From: Halomarina halobia
Lineage (GTDB): Archaea > Halobacteriota > Halobacteria > Halobacteriales > Haloarculaceae
Direction: 5' to 3'
Assembly (NCBI RefSeq): GCF_029338575.1
Contig: NZ_CP119992.1
Span: 1,302,001-1,366,000 of the forward strand
DNA: 64,000 bases
A program made the position numbers and the translations under genes. The notes beneath the pieces are model-generated. The model was not told the origin of the DNA, did no database searches, and saw only the letters and a program-made list of their open reading frames with translations. Shown here one piece after another: positions 22,034 through 31,711 of the stretch (the first letter of the stretch is position 1; the number at the start of each line of letters is the position of its first letter).

Positions 22034-23176
22034 ATGTCACGGACACGGTACGGTGTCACTCGGCGGACGGTTCTCGGGACGGTCGGGGGCGCGCTCGTCG
22101 GCCTCGGAGCGGCCGGGTCGGCGGCCAGCGCGGACGAGGACCGCGTCCGGGTGAACGTCGGCTTCGCGTCTGCGGCGGGGCGGGACGCGGCGCTCTCCCG
22201 CGCCGACGAGGTCGTCTACGAGTTCGCCTTCGACGCGATGACGGTACTGGCCGCGCCCGGCGCCGTCGACGCGCTGGCTACCGCCCCCGGGATCCGGTAC
22301 GCCGAGGAGGACGGGACGGTGCGCGCGATCGCGCAGACGCTCCCCTACGGCGTCGACCGGGTGGACGCGGAGGTGGCCCACGCGAACGGCGAGACCGGTG
22401 CGGGCGCCGACGTCGCCATCATCGACACGGGTATCGACGCGGACCACCCCGACCTGCGGGCCAACCTCGGGGAGGGGCGGGCGTTCCTCCTCGGCGTCGA
22501 GTCGGACCTCTGGGACGACGACAACGGCCACGGCACCCACTGCGCGGGCATCGCGGACGCGGTCGACAACGACGAGGGCGTCGTCGGCGTCGGCACCGAG
22601 GCCACGCTCCACGCCGTCAAGGTCATGACGGGGGCCGGGATCGGCACCACCTCGGACGTGGCGAGGGGCATCGAGTACACCGCCGACCAGGGGTGGGACG
22701 TCGGCAGCCTCAGCCTCGGCGGCGGCGAGTCGTCGCTCCTGAGGGACGCCTGCGAGTACGCCTACGGGAAGGGCGTGCTGCTGGTGGCGGCGGCGGGCAA
22801 CGACGGCCCCTGCACCGACTGTGTCGGCTACCCCGCCGCCTACCCCGAGTGCGTCGCCGTCAGCGCGACCGACGAGAACGACGACCTGGCGAGCTACTCC
22901 TCGACCGGCCCCGAGGTCGAACTCGCCGCGCCGGGATCCAACGTCTACTCGACGTACGTCGGGGGCGGTTACGCGGAGCTCTCGGGCACGTCGATGGCCT
23001 GCCCGCACGTCGCCGGCGCGGGCGGGCAGTTGATGGCGAACGGCTACGCGAACGCGGAGGCGCGCGACCGCCTCGCCGCGACCGCCGAGGACGTCGGCCT
23101 CACGGAGAACGAGCAGGGCAACGGCCTCCTCGATGTCGCGGCCGCCCTGGGTCTCGACTCCAGCGACGACCTGTAG
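22034..23176 (+). CDS. Halolysin-type subtilisin (S8) protease, Tat-secreted
   Basis: This 380-residue preproprotein begins with a Tat signal (VTRRTVLGTVGGALVGLGAAGSAASA) followed by an inhibitor-I9-like propeptide (about residues 37-95). The catalytic domain carries Asp in IIDTGIDADHPD, His in NGHGTHCAGI and Ser in LSGTSMACPHVAG, with the oxyanion Asn in AAAGNDGP. It lacks the C-terminal extension found in halolysins such as R4, ending soon after the catalytic domain. Tat export means it folds before secretion, as is usual for haloarchaeal proteases. Confidence 0.93.
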   Translation: MSRTRYGVTRRTVLGTVGGALVGLGAAGSAASADEDRVRVNVGFASAAGRDAALSRADEVVYEFAFDAMTVLAAPGAVDALATAPGIRYAEEDGTVRAIAQTLPYGVDRVDAEVAHANGETGAGADVAIIDTGIDADHPDLRANLGEGRAFLLGVESDLWDDDNGHGTHCAGIADAVDNDEGVVGVGTEATLHAVKVMTGAGIGTTSDVARGIEYTADQGWDVGSLSLGGGESSLLRDACEYAYGKGVLLVAAAGNDGPCTDCVGYPAAYPECVAVSATDENDDLASYSSTGPEVELAAPGSNVYSTYVGGGYAELSGTSMACPHVAGAGGQLMANGYANAEARDRLAATAEDVGLTENEQGNGLLDVAAALGLDSSDDL

Positions 23177-23190
23177 GATCCGCGCCCGAT

Positions 23191-24345
23191 CTAGAGCGAC
23201 AGGAACCCGCCGTCGGCGAGGCGGTTCACGCCCTCCCTCAACCGTTCCTCGCCCGCCGCGTAGGAGAGGCGGGCGTAGCCGGGCGTGCCGAACGCGCTCC
23301 CGGGGACGGTGGCGACGTGCGCCTCGCTCAGCGCGTCCTCGCACCACCGCGCGTCGTCGTCTCCGGTGGGGACCATCACGTAGAACGCCCCGTCCCCGAC
23401 CGGCACCTCCACGCCGCGGTCGGCGAAGAGATCGGTGAGGAGGTCGCGGCGCTCGCGGAACGCCTGCGTCATCTGGTTCACCGCGTCGTCGCACTCGCGC
23501 AGGGCGGTGATGCCCGCGTGCTGGACGAAGTGGGTCGCGGAGGAGACCGAGTGCGACTGCACCTTGCCCGCCTGCCCGATCAGTTCCTCCGGCGCGGCGA
23601 GGTAGCCCAGCCGCCAGCCGGTCATCGAGAAGGCCTTCGAGAAGCCGTTGATCGTGACCGTGCGCTCGCGCATGCCGTCGAGGGTGGCGAGGCTGGTCGG
23701 CTCGACGCCGTAGGTGATCCGGTCGTAGATCTCGTCGGCGATCACCGTCACGTCGTGGTCCACGGCGAGGTCGCGAACGCCCTCCAGGGCGGCGTCGGAG
23801 AACACCGCGCCCGAGGGGTTGCTCGGGGAGTTGACGACGAGCAGTTCGGTGTCGTCGGAGACGGTCTCCGCGAGGTCGTCGAGGGCCGGTTCGAGCTGGA
23901 ACGCGGATGCCGAGAGGTCGACGCGCGAGAGCGACCCGCCCGCCAGCTTCGCCATGGCCTCGTAGGAGACCCACGCCGGATCGAGGAGGACGACCTCGTT
24001 CCCGTCGTCCACGAGCGTCTGGAAGGTCTCGAACAGCGCCTGCTTCGCGCCCGGCGTGACGATGATCTCGTCCGCGGCGTAGTCGAGGTCCCGCCGCGCG
24101 AGGTCGGCGGCGATGGCCTCCCGGAGGTCGCGGACGCCCTGGGAGGGGGCGTAGCCGGTGTGGCCGGCCTCCATCGCCTCCGTCGCGGCCTCGACGATCA
24201 CCTCGGGGGTCGGGAAGTCGGGTTCGCCGACGCTCAGGTCCACCACGTCCACGCCCTCCGATTCCAGTTCGGTGGCGAGACTGCTGATGGCGAGCGTCGC
24301 GCTCGGTTCGACGCGTTCGACGCGGTCTGCGAAGTCGAAGTTCAT
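23191..24345 (-). CDS. Class I/II PLP-dependent aminotransferase (aspartate aminotransferase-like)
   Basis: This 384-residue fold-type I aminotransferase has SVGEPDFPTP near residue 38, NSPSNPSGAVF near 167, the PLP lysine in TINGFSKAFSMTGWRLGY near 235 and the carboxylate-binding Arg region (ARLSYAAGEERLREG) near 360. The sequence is close to archaeal AspAT/AspC enzymes; exact substrate preference cannot be read. It starts 19 bases after ribH, so the two form an operon. Confidence 0.9.
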   Translation of the reverse strand: MNFDFADRVERVEPSATLAISSLATELESEGVDVVDLSVGEPDFPTPEVIVEAATEAMEAGHTGYAPSQGVRDLREAIAADLARRDLDYAADEIIVTPGAKQALFETFQTLVDDGNEVVLLDPAWVSYEAMAKLAGGSLSRVDLSASAFQLEPALDDLAETVSDDTELLVVNSPSNPSGAVFSDAALEGVRDLAVDHDVTVIADEIYDRITYGVEPTSLATLDGMRERTVTINGFSKAFSMTGWRLGYLAAPEELIGQAGKVQSHSVSSATHFVQHAGITALRECDDAVNQMTQAFRERRDLLTDLFADRGVEVPVGDGAFYVMVPTGDDDARWCEDALSEAHVATVPGSAFGTPGYARLSYAAGEERLREGVNRLADGGFLSL

Positions 24346-24364
24346 CTCTCGTGTACCTCCATCG

Positions 24365-24778
24365 TCACTCTGCTACCTCCAGTTCGTCGACGAGCGCCAG
24401 CGCGCTCTCGACGGCGCGCGCCCCGTAGTCGACGCGGGCGCGCGCCTCGTCCATGCTCATCCCGGGGCCGGTGACGCCGAGCGCGACGGGCGTGTCGCGC
24501 TTCAGGCTCACGTCGGTCAGCCCCCGCGCGGCGGCGTGCCCGATCACCTGGTCGTGGTCGGTGTCGCCGCCGTGGATGGCCCCGACGACGACGACGGCGT
24601 CCACGTCGTCCCGTCGGGCGAGGCGGTCGGCCGCGAGCGGCGCGTCGTACGCCCCCGGGACCGAGAGCGCCTCGACGACGTCCGCGCCGGCCTCCGCGGC
24701 CGCGTCGCGGGCCGCCTCCTCCATCTGCTCGGTGACCTCGCGGTTGAACCGCGCGACCACGAGCCCTAGCGCTACCAT
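24365..24778 (-). CDS. ribH: 6,7-dimethyl-8-ribityllumazine synthase
   Basis: From ATG 24778 the product is 137 residues, the usual archaeal length. LGLVVARFNREVTEQM opens the fold and VPGAYDAPL supplies the substrate loop. VVVGAIHGGDTDHDQV contains the catalytic His and the phosphate-binding region. The enzyme condenses 5-amino-6-ribitylaminouracil with a butanone phosphate in riboflavin synthesis. A TATA-like CTTTTAAC (about 24808-24801, minus) is about 25 bases upstream. It is followed by the aminotransferase. Confidence 0.92.
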   Translation of the reverse strand: MVALGLVVARFNREVTEQMEEAARDAAAEAGADVVEALSVPGAYDAPLAADRLARRDDVDAVVVVGAIHGGDTDHDQVIGHAAARGLTDVSLKRDTPVALGVTGPGMSMDEARARVDYGARAVESALALVDELEVAE

Positions 24779-25098
24779 ACCTGCGCCGTAGCGAGGCCCG
24801 TTAAAAGAAGTACCGCTGTGCGGCCGATACTGCCGGGACGGAGCGACGGATTCCCATCGAGCGTGTCGGTCGGCCACGGTCCCCCACACGCGAGACGGTG
24901 CTCCGATCGCGAGCGACTACGACCGACCGCACGACGAGACACGACCGGTAGTGATCAGATACGTAGCTACCAGACGGGACTCCAAAGGGGGCGTTCGAGG
25001 CGGCCACGTCGGTGAGTGCGATCCGGTCTCTCGCATCAGAGCAGTACTAACGCGACCGACCACAAGGGTTCTTACGCGCGGGCGACTGTTCCGGAGCA
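24779..25098. other. Divergent intergenic region between ribH and the Agl23-type gene
   Basis: About 320 bases with no credible gene. It contains the ribH TATA (24801-24808). Toward the right there is only a weak AT-rich site (CAGTACTAAC, about 25040-25050) about 50 bases before ATG 25099. Confidence 0.5.
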
Positions 25099-26907
25099 AT
25101 GGCAGCAGGCGTCCGGTACTGGACCCCGCGGCGCGCACACCTCGTCGTCGCCGCCGTCGCCCTCCTCGCGCTCGCGGCGCGCCTCCTCCTCCTCGGCGAC
25201 CGGGTGGCCCACTGGGACGAGGCCCGCGTCGGCTACTGGATCCTCGACTACGCGCGGACGGGGAGCTACGAGTACCGCCCCATCATCCACGGGCCGTTCT
25301 ACCACCACGTCAACGCGGTCGTGTTCACCGTCCTCGGCCCGACCGACGCCGCGATGCGCCTCGTCCCCGCGGTCGTCGGCGGGCTCCTCCCCCTCTCCGC
25401 GCTCCTCCTCCGCGAGCGTCTCCGGGAGAGCGAGCTGGTCGCGCTCGCGCTCTTTCTCGCCGCGAACCCCGTGCTGCTCTACTACAGCCGGTTCATGCGC
25501 GGTGACCCCCTCGTCGGCGCGTTCATGTTCGTCGCGTTCGGCCTGTTCGTCCGCCTCCTCGACACGCGTGCTCACCGGTACCTCCTCGCCGGCGTCGCGT
25601 TCGTCGCGCTCGGGTTCACGGTCAAGGAGAACGCCCCCGTCTACCTCCTCTGCTGGGCCGGCGCGGCCGCCGTCGTCGCCTACTTCGAGCTGTTCGCCGC
25701 CGCCCGTCGCGGCGAATCGGCGAGCGCGGTCGTGGAGCGGTGGCTCGGCCTCGACCGCCGTCGCGCGGCGTGGCGGGACGCGCCGGCCCGGGCGAGGGCG
25801 GGGGACGACCCGCGGACGATCGAGGACGGCGGGAGCGCCCGCGGCGCGCGGCGCGTCCTCGTCGCCCTCGCCGTCGCCGCCGTCGCCGCCGTCGAGTTCC
25901 TCGCGATCGTGGTGTTCTTCTACGCGCCGCGCGCGAGCGGCCCGGACGAACTCGGTCTCGGGAACGCGCTCGGCGATCCCGCGATGTGGGGACCGGTGAT
26001 CGAGGCGGCCACGCTGGGATCGTGGCGCGCGTTCGTCGAGATCTGGATCGACGGCACGGCGACCGAGCACGGCTACCTCCCCTACCTCGGCGACTTCCTC
26101 CTGACGCTCGGGTTCGGTGCGGCGATGCTCTGTACCTTCGCCGTCGTCGGCTTCCTCGCGGAGAGCTTCGCGGAGGAGCGCCCGCGGGGGCTCGTCCTCG
26201 GCACCTTCGCTTGGGGGGTCGCCTCGGTGCTCGGTTACCCCGTCATCACCGACGTCAAGGCTCCGTGGGCGACTGTACACGCCGTGCTCCCCCTCGCGGT
26301 CCCCGCGGCCGTCGGCGTCGCGCTCGTCTACCGCCGGGGGCGGGCGGCGTTCGCGGCGGACGACCGGATCGGCGTCGGGGTCGCGGCCGCCGTCCTCCTC
26401 GTCGTCGCCGCGCAGGTCGGCGCGATGGGCGTCACCGCCGTCTACCTCCACCCGCAATCCCCGGAGAACGAACTCGTCCAGTACGCCCAGCCGGCGGACG
26501 ACGTACATCCGACGCTCGCGGACGTGGAGCGCGCCGCGGCGACCACCGAGGGGACGGACGTGCTCGTCTACGGCGAGCGCTACGTCGAGGGGACCCCGCC
26601 GAGCGCGAGCGCGTACCGGCCCGCCTGCGTCGAGTGGTTCGACCTGCTCCCCCTGCCGTGGTACTTCGAGCGGAGCGACGTCACGGTGACCTGTGCGCGC
26701 ACGCCGGCCGAACTCGACGCGATGGCGGAGCGACCGCCGGTCGTCGTCGCCGACGCGGGCGAGCGGGCGACCCTGCGGGCGCGCTTCCCCGACTACGAGG
26801 CGCGCACCGGCAAGCTCCGGACGACCGACTCGGAGGTGCTCTTCCTCGTCGACACCTCCCGACTCCCGCGGGAGGAGGATCGGACCCCGGAGCGGGATCG
26901 GCGCTGA
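25099..26907 (+). CDS. GT-C-type membrane protein of the Agl23/TIGR03663 family
   Basis: This 602-residue protein has about 11-13 transmembrane helices. The first extracellular loop carries HWDEARVGYWILDYARTG with the Asp-Glu pair typical of GT-C glycosyltransferases/PMT-like enzymes. From memory the family is named flippase-activity-associated protein Agl23 and is tied to N-glycosylation or lipid-linked sugar handling. The C-terminal soluble domain is external and acidic. Sugar-nucleotide or dolichol enzymes are not adjacent, so its partners are elsewhere. Confidence 0.8.
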   Translation: MAAGVRYWTPRRAHLVVAAVALLALAARLLLLGDRVAHWDEARVGYWILDYARTGSYEYRPIIHGPFYHHVNAVVFTVLGPTDAAMRLVPAVVGGLLPLSALLLRERLRESELVALALFLAANPVLLYYSRFMRGDPLVGAFMFVAFGLFVRLLDTRAHRYLLAGVAFVALGFTVKENAPVYLLCWAGAAAVVAYFELFAAARRGESASAVVERWLGLDRRRAAWRDAPARARAGDDPRTIEDGGSARGARRVLVALAVAAVAAVEFLAIVVFFYAPRASGPDELGLGNALGDPAMWGPVIEAATLGSWRAFVEIWIDGTATEHGYLPYLGDFLLTLGFGAAMLCTFAVVGFLAESFAEERPRGLVLGTFAWGVASVLGYPVITDVKAPWATVHAVLPLAVPAAVGVALVYRRGRAAFAADDRIGVGVAAAVLLVVAAQVGAMGVTAVYLHPQSPENELVQYAQPADDVHPTLADVERAAATTEGTDVLVYGERYVEGTPPSASAYRPACVEWFDLLPLPWYFERSDVTVTCARTPAELDAMAERPPVVVADAGERATLRARFPDYEARTGKLRTTDSEVLFLVDTSRLPREEDRTPERDRR

Positions 26908-27013
26908 CCGGCGAGGAGCGAGACGCTCGCCGACCCGCCCGTCGGTCTGGGTCGGTCGCGGGTCGCGAATCGAGATGTCAACGGTTATCCCGACGGACGG
27001 GCGAGACGCTCAC

Positions 27014-28177
27014 ATGCAACTGTCAACGCCCGGCCCGACCGTCGGCGTGGTCGGCGGCGGACAGCTCGGCCGCATGCTCGGCGAGGCCGCGGGACCGCTC
27101 GGCGTCGAGGTCGTCGTGCTCGATCCGACCCCCGACTGCCCGGCCGCACCCGTCGTCCGCGACCAGCTCGTGGGCGACTTCGACGACGAGGAGGGAGTGC
27201 GCGAACTCGCCGACCGCGCGGACGTGCTCACCTACGAGATCGAACTGGCCGATCCGGACCTCCTGGAGCGAGTCGGCGAGGCGACCGGGACGCCCGTCCA
27301 CCCCTCGCCCGACACGCTCCGGACGATCCAGGACAAGCTCGTCCAGAACGAGTGGCTGGCGGACGCGGGCGTCCCCGTCCCGGAGTTCGTCCGGGTCGAC
27401 GACGCCGAGGACCTCCGCGCCGCGGGCGAGGAGCTCGGCTGGCCGGTGATGCTCAAGGCCCGCCGCGGCGGCTACGACGGCCGCGGGAACGTCCCCGTCG
27501 AGGGGCCCGAGGCGTGCGACGGCGCGCTCGCAGAGGTGGGCGCGGGCGAGGCCGGCGCGCTCGCAGAGGCGCTCGTCCCCTTCGAGCGCGAACTCTCGGT
27601 CATCGGCGTGAAGGGCGCGGACGGGACGGCGACGTTCGCCGTCACCGAGACGATCCACCGCGAGGAGATCCTCCGGGAGTCCGTGACGCCGGCCCGGACG
27701 AGCGACGAGGTGCTCGACCGCGCGCGCGAGATCGCCGAGCGCGTGCTCGACGCCACCGAGGGCCGGGGCGTCTTCGGCATCGAGCTGTTCGAGCGGGAGG
27801 GGGAGGTACTCGTCAACGAGATCGCCCCGCGTCCGCACAACTCCGGCCACTGGACGATCGAGGGGGCCCACGCCTCGCAGTTCGAGCAGCACCTCCGCGC
27901 GGTGCTGGGCTGGCCGCTCGGGGAGACCGCCCGGCGCGACCTGACGGTGACGGCGAACCTGCTCGGCGACGTCGAGCGGGCCGCGGAGCCGGCGACGCTC
28001 GACGCCCTCGGGGCGATCCTGTCGGAGCCGCGCGCGCACCTCCACTGGTACGGCAAGCGCGAGACGCGCCCCCTGCGGAAGATGGGCCACGTGACGCTCG
28101 TCGGCGGGGAAGGGGAGGGAACGGAGACGCTCCTGTCCCGCGCTCGCGACCTGCGCGCGGAGGTGACCGTCCGATGA
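27014..28177 (+). CDS. purK: 5-(carboxyamino)imidazole ribonucleotide synthase PurK
   Basis: This 387-residue ATP-grasp enzyme has GVVGGGQLGRMLGEAA near the N-terminus, GWPVMLKARRGGYDGRGN (P-loop-like ATP grasp) near residue 145, and VNEIAPRPHNSGHWTIEGA near 270, all diagnostic of PurK. It carboxylates AIR to N5-CAIR using ATP and bicarbonate. I choose ATG 27014; an in-frame ATG at 26975 would add 13 residues (MSTVIPTDGRDAH). The stop overlaps the purE start (ATGA). Confidence 0.95.
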   Translation: MQLSTPGPTVGVVGGGQLGRMLGEAAGPLGVEVVVLDPTPDCPAAPVVRDQLVGDFDDEEGVRELADRADVLTYEIELADPDLLERVGEATGTPVHPSPDTLRTIQDKLVQNEWLADAGVPVPEFVRVDDAEDLRAAGEELGWPVMLKARRGGYDGRGNVPVEGPEACDGALAEVGAGEAGALAEALVPFERELSVIGVKGADGTATFAVTETIHREEILRESVTPARTSDEVLDRAREIAERVLDATEGRGVFGIELFEREGEVLVNEIAPRPHNSGHWTIEGAHASQFEQHLRAVLGWPLGETARRDLTVTANLLGDVERAAEPATLDALGAILSEPRAHLHWYGKRETRPLRKMGHVTLVGGEGEGTETLLSRARDLRAEVTVR

Positions 28178-28794
28178 CCGTCCCGGAGATCCGGTCGCTG
28201 ATCGACGACCTGGAGGCCGAGGCCGACCGCGACCGACTGACCGAGGAGACGCCCGAGGTGGGAATCGTCATGGGTTCTGACTCGGACCTCGACGTGATGT
28301 ACGGCGCGTACGAGGCGCTGACCGAACTCGGCTTCGAGGAGGTGACCGACTACGACGACCCGCCGGGGGCGCGCTTCACGTTCGAGACGTACGTCGTCTC
28401 GGCCCACCGGACGCCCGACCTGATGTACGCCTACGCGATGACCGCCCGCGACCGCGGCCTGGACGTGATCGTCGCGGGCGCGGGCGGGAAGTCCGCCGAC
28501 CTGCCGAACATGACCGCCTCGCTCGCGTACCCGCTGCCGGTCGTCGGCGTCCCCGTCCAGGAGAAGTCCGTCGACTCCGTGATCGGGATGCCGACCGGCG
28601 CGCCCATCACCGCCGTCGACGCGGGGAAGTCGTTCAACGCGGCGCTGTCGGCCGTCCAGATCCTCGCCCGTCGGCACGACGAACTGGAGGAGCGACTGAT
28701 CGAGTACCACGAGAGGCTCCAGTCGTCGGTCGGTCGCGTCTCGCGGACGCTGCACGAGTCGGGGACCGAGCGGTTCCGGGACGACGGCGCGTAG
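28174..28794 (+). CDS. purE: N5-CAIR mutase PurE
   Basis: This 206-residue protein has the PurE core: GIVMGSDSDLDVM, SAHRTPDLMYAYA, and AGAGGKSADLPNMTASL, then PVVGVPVQEKS. A haloarchaeal N-terminal helix (MTVPEIRSLIDDLEAEADRD) and a C-terminal helix extend it beyond the bacterial ~165 residues. It converts N5-CAIR to CAIR and is coupled to purK by ATGA. Confidence 0.95.
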   Translation: MTVPEIRSLIDDLEAEADRDRLTEETPEVGIVMGSDSDLDVMYGAYEALTELGFEEVTDYDDPPGARFTFETYVVSAHRTPDLMYAYAMTARDRGLDVIVAGAGGKSADLPNMTASLAYPLPVVGVPVQEKSVDSVIGMPTGAPITAVDAGKSFNAALSAVQILARRHDELEERLIEYHERLQSSVGRVSRTLHESGTERFRDDGA

Positions 28795-28885
28795 CGCGGT
28801 CGCGCCGCGGGTCCGCACGACCGGCGACGGACGGAGCGAGGCGGACGAAATCGGCCGTCCGCACGCCGGACCCGCAAGAATCAAC

Positions 28886-28895
28886 TCTTATATGC
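28886..28895 (+). promoter_or_regulatory. Promoter of the nuo operon
   Basis: CTCTTATATG at 28886-28895 is a TATA box about 39 bases upstream of the nuoA ATG (28930), giving a leader of about 10 bases. No other promoter-like motif is obvious until the insert between nuoI and nuoJ. Confidence 0.6.
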
Positions 28896-28929
28896 GGGGG
28901 CTGCCAACCCGCCATACGATACAAGCACA

Positions 28930-29340
28930 ATGAGCAACCCGTGGATAGCGATCGGCGCGTTGGGGGTCGTCGCAGTCGGCATCCCGCTCGGGATGATGGC
29001 GCTGTCGGCGCTGCTGCGTCCCACCGTGCCGGAGCAAGGGAAAACCGCCACCTACGAGAGCGGCGAGGTTCCGACGGGCACCACGCGCATCCGGTTCAAC
29101 ATCCAGTACTACATGGTTGCGCTGCTGTTCGTCATCTTCGACATCGAGACGGTTCTCATCTTTCCGTGGACTGTCATCTACCGGGACGCCGTCTCGCAGG
29201 CGGGCCTCGCGCAGGCGCTGGTCCCGATGTTGGTCTTCATCGGAATCCTCCTCGTCGGCCTCGTCTGGGCGTGGCGCAACGACGCGGTCCGCTGGGTGCG
29301 GTCCGCGCGCACTGACAGACAGCAGGTGGACAACACATGA
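28930..29340 (+). CDS. nuoA: Complex I subunit NuoA
   Basis: This 136-residue membrane subunit has three predicted helices and the conserved central loop (YESGEVPTGTTRIRFNIQYYMVALLFVIFDIETVLIFPW) that lines the quinone chamber. It is the first gene of a complete membrane-arm plus hydrogenase-like arm operon. Its stop overlaps the nuoB start (ATGA). Confidence 0.96.
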   Translation: MSNPWIAIGALGVVAVGIPLGMMALSALLRPTVPEQGKTATYESGEVPTGTTRIRFNIQYYMVALLFVIFDIETVLIFPWTVIYRDAVSQAGLAQALVPMLVFIGILLVGLVWAWRNDAVRWVRSARTDRQQVDNT

Positions 29341-30032
29341 GTAGCGACAACACGACGACGACCAGCCTACAGAGGAAGCAGGAGGCCCGGATGGGCGACG
29401 GGGTGGACACCCGCTTCAACTCCAAGCTCCGCGAGGCGTTCGGTTCGACGCCGTTCATCCTCACCAAGTTCGACAAGTTCATGAACTGGGTCCGGGGCTC
29501 CTCCATGTTCATGCTGCAGTTCGGCATCGCCTGCTGCAGCATCGAGATGATGCACACCTACGCGGTCAAGCACGACCTCGACCGCTTCGGGTCCGGCGTC
29601 CCCCGCGCCTCGCCGCGGCAGGCGGACGTGATCATCGTGCCGGGGACGATCGTCTCCAAGTTCGCCCCGCGCATGAAGCGCGTCTACGACCAGATGCCCG
29701 AGCCGAAGTTCGTCGTCGGGATGGGCTCCTGTACGATCTCGGGCGGCCCGTTCCAGGAGGGCTACAACGTGATCAAGGGGGCCGAGACGGTCATCCCGGT
29801 GGACATCCACGTCCCCGGCTGCCCGCCGCGCCCCGAGGCGCTCATCTACGGCGTCGCGAAGCTCCAGGAGCGCGTCGCCAACGGCGAGACCTCGCCGGTG
29901 GTGGTCAAGTCCTACGAGCTGGAGCAGTTCGGCGACCTCGACCGCGACGAACTCGTACAGCACCTCGCAGACCAGATCGACGAGGACGACCTCGTCATGC
30001 GCTACGACTGGGCGGAGCGTCGATCGACATGA
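29337..30032 (+). CDS. nuoB: Complex I subunit NuoB
   Basis: This 231-residue subunit carries the N2 4Fe-4S cluster ligands: [18 protein letters not shown] and VPGCPPRPE. It has a haloarchaeal N-terminal extension ([19 protein letters not shown]) and a C-terminal acidic tail. It passes electrons to quinone next to NuoD. Coupled to nuoA upstream and nuoCD downstream by four-base overlaps. Confidence 0.96.
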   Translation: MSSDNTTTTSLQRKQEARMGDGVDTRFNSKLREAFGSTPFILTKFDKFMNWVRGSSMFMLQFGIACCSIEMMHTYAVKHDLDRFGSGVPRASPRQADVIIVPGTIVSKFAPRMKRVYDQMPEPKFVVGMGSCTISGGPFQEGYNVIKGAETVIPVDIHVPGCPPRPEALIYGVAKLQERVANGETSPVVVKSYELEQFGDLDRDELVQHLADQIDEDDLVMRYDWAERRST

Positions 30033-31711
30033 GCCTGGAAGAACTCCCGACCACGACCACGACCGCGGATGTCGGCGTCACCGAGGAGGGGCTCGACTAC
30101 GACGCGCTCGAATCGCTGCTCTCGGACCTCGTCGTCGGTCGCGAGTCGCACGTCAACGCCGAGTCGTTCGTCGTCCGCCCCGATGGGGTGGCGGCCGCGC
30201 TCGACCGCCTCAAGAACCGCGCCGGCTTCGATCACCTGTCCTGCGTCACCGCCCAGGAGTACGAGGACCGTTTCGAGTCCATCTACCACCTGAAGAAGTA
30301 CGCGGACCCCACCCACGAGGTGAACCTCGTCGTCCCGACGGGCCTCGAGAACCCCCACAGCCAGTCGGGGAATGCGGTCTTCCGCACCGCGGACTGGCAC
30401 GAGCGGGAGGCGTACGACCTCGTCGGCATCGAGTACGACGAGCACCCCGACCTGCGGCGGATCCTGCTGCCCGAGACCTGGCAGGGCCACCCCTTGCGCC
30501 TCGACTACGACGTGGAACAGCCCCAGATCGTCGCCCTCCGCGAGCACGCGAACCCCCTCCAGGAGGACCACCGCGGGGACGACGCGGACACGATGTTCGT
30601 GAACATCGGCCCGCACCACCCGGCGACCCACGGCGTGTTGCACCTCAAGACGACGCTCGACGGCGAGCAGGTCGCGGACGTCGACCCCGACATCGGCTAC
30701 CTCCACCGCTGCGAGGAGCAGATGTGCCAGCAGAGCACCTACCGCCACCAGATCATGCCCTACCCCGACCGCTGGGACTACATCTCGGCGGGCATCCTCA
30801 ACGAGTGGGCGTACGCGCGGGCGGCGGAGGACCTCGCCGACCTGGAGGTGCCCGAGTACGCGCAGATCATCCGTACCATGAGCGCGGAACTGTGTCGCAT
30901 CGCGAGTCACATGCTCGCCGTCGGGACGTTCGCGCTCGACGTCTACGGCGACTTCACCGCCATCTTCATGTACGCGACGCGGGACCGCGAGGTCGTCCAG
31001 AACATCCTCGAGGACCTCACCGGCCAGCGGCTCATGTTCAACTACCTCCGGCTGGGTGGAGTCTGCTGGGACCTGCCCGAACCCCGCGAGGAGTTCTTCG
31101 AGAAGACGCGGGACTTCCTCGACGGCCTCCCCGCGAAGCTCGAGGAGTACCACGACCTCGTCACGGGCAACGAGATCTTCCAGCTCCGCTGCGTCAACAC
31201 GGGCGTGCTGGAACCGGACGTGGCGAAGAGCTACGGCGTGACCGGCCCCGTCGCCCGGGGCTCGGGGATCGACTACGACCTGCGGCGGGACGACCCCTAC
31301 GGCTACTACCCGGAACTCGACTGGGACGTCGTCGTCGAGGACGGCTGTGACAACTACAGCCGCGTGCTCGTGCGCCTGAAGGAGGTCGAGGAGTCCGCGA
31401 AGATCATCGAGCAGTGTCTCGACCTGCTCGAAGACTGGCCCGAGGCCGACCGCGAGATCCAGTCGAACGTCCCGCGCACGCTCAAGCCGGACAACGACCG
31501 GGAGATCTACCGGGCGGTCGAGGCGGCGAAGGGCGAACTCGGCATCTACATCCGCTCGGACGGCACCGACACCCCCGCCCGCTTCAAGATCCGCAGCCCC
31601 TGCTTCTCGAACCTGCAGGCGCTCCCGGAGATGTCCGAAGGGGAGTACATCCCCGACATGATCGCGTCGCTCGGCAGCCTCGACATCGTCCTCGGGGAGG
31701 TCGACCGATGA
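30029..31711 (+). CDS. nuoCD: Complex I fused subunit NuoCD
   Basis: This 560-residue fusion has a NuoC domain (about residues 25-180; [31 protein letters not shown]) and a NuoD domain from about residue 190 ([23 protein letters not shown]) to the end. The quinone-site His of GPHHPATHG and the conserved Asp/Arg residues of NuoD are present. Fusion of C and D is common in archaea and E. coli. It overlaps its neighbours by ATGA on both sides. Confidence 0.95.
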   Translation: MSLEELPTTTTTADVGVTEEGLDYDALESLLSDLVVGRESHVNAESFVVRPDGVAAALDRLKNRAGFDHLSCVTAQEYEDRFESIYHLKKYADPTHEVNLVVPTGLENPHSQSGNAVFRTADWHEREAYDLVGIEYDEHPDLRRILLPETWQGHPLRLDYDVEQPQIVALREHANPLQEDHRGDDADTMFVNIGPHHPATHGVLHLKTTLDGEQVADVDPDIGYLHRCEEQMCQQSTYRHQIMPYPDRWDYISAGILNEWAYARAAEDLADLEVPEYAQIIRTMSAELCRIASHMLAVGTFALDVYGDFTAIFMYATRDREVVQNILEDLTGQRLMFNYLRLGGVCWDLPEPREEFFEKTRDFLDGLPAKLEEYHDLVTGNEIFQLRCVNTGVLEPDVAKSYGVTGPVARGSGIDYDLRRDDPYGYYPELDWDVVVEDGCDNYSRVLVRLKEVEESAKIIEQCLDLLEDWPEADREIQSNVPRTLKPDNDREIYRAVEAAKGELGIYIRSDGTDTPARFKIRSPCFSNLQALPEMSEGEYIPDMIASLGSLDIVLGEVDR

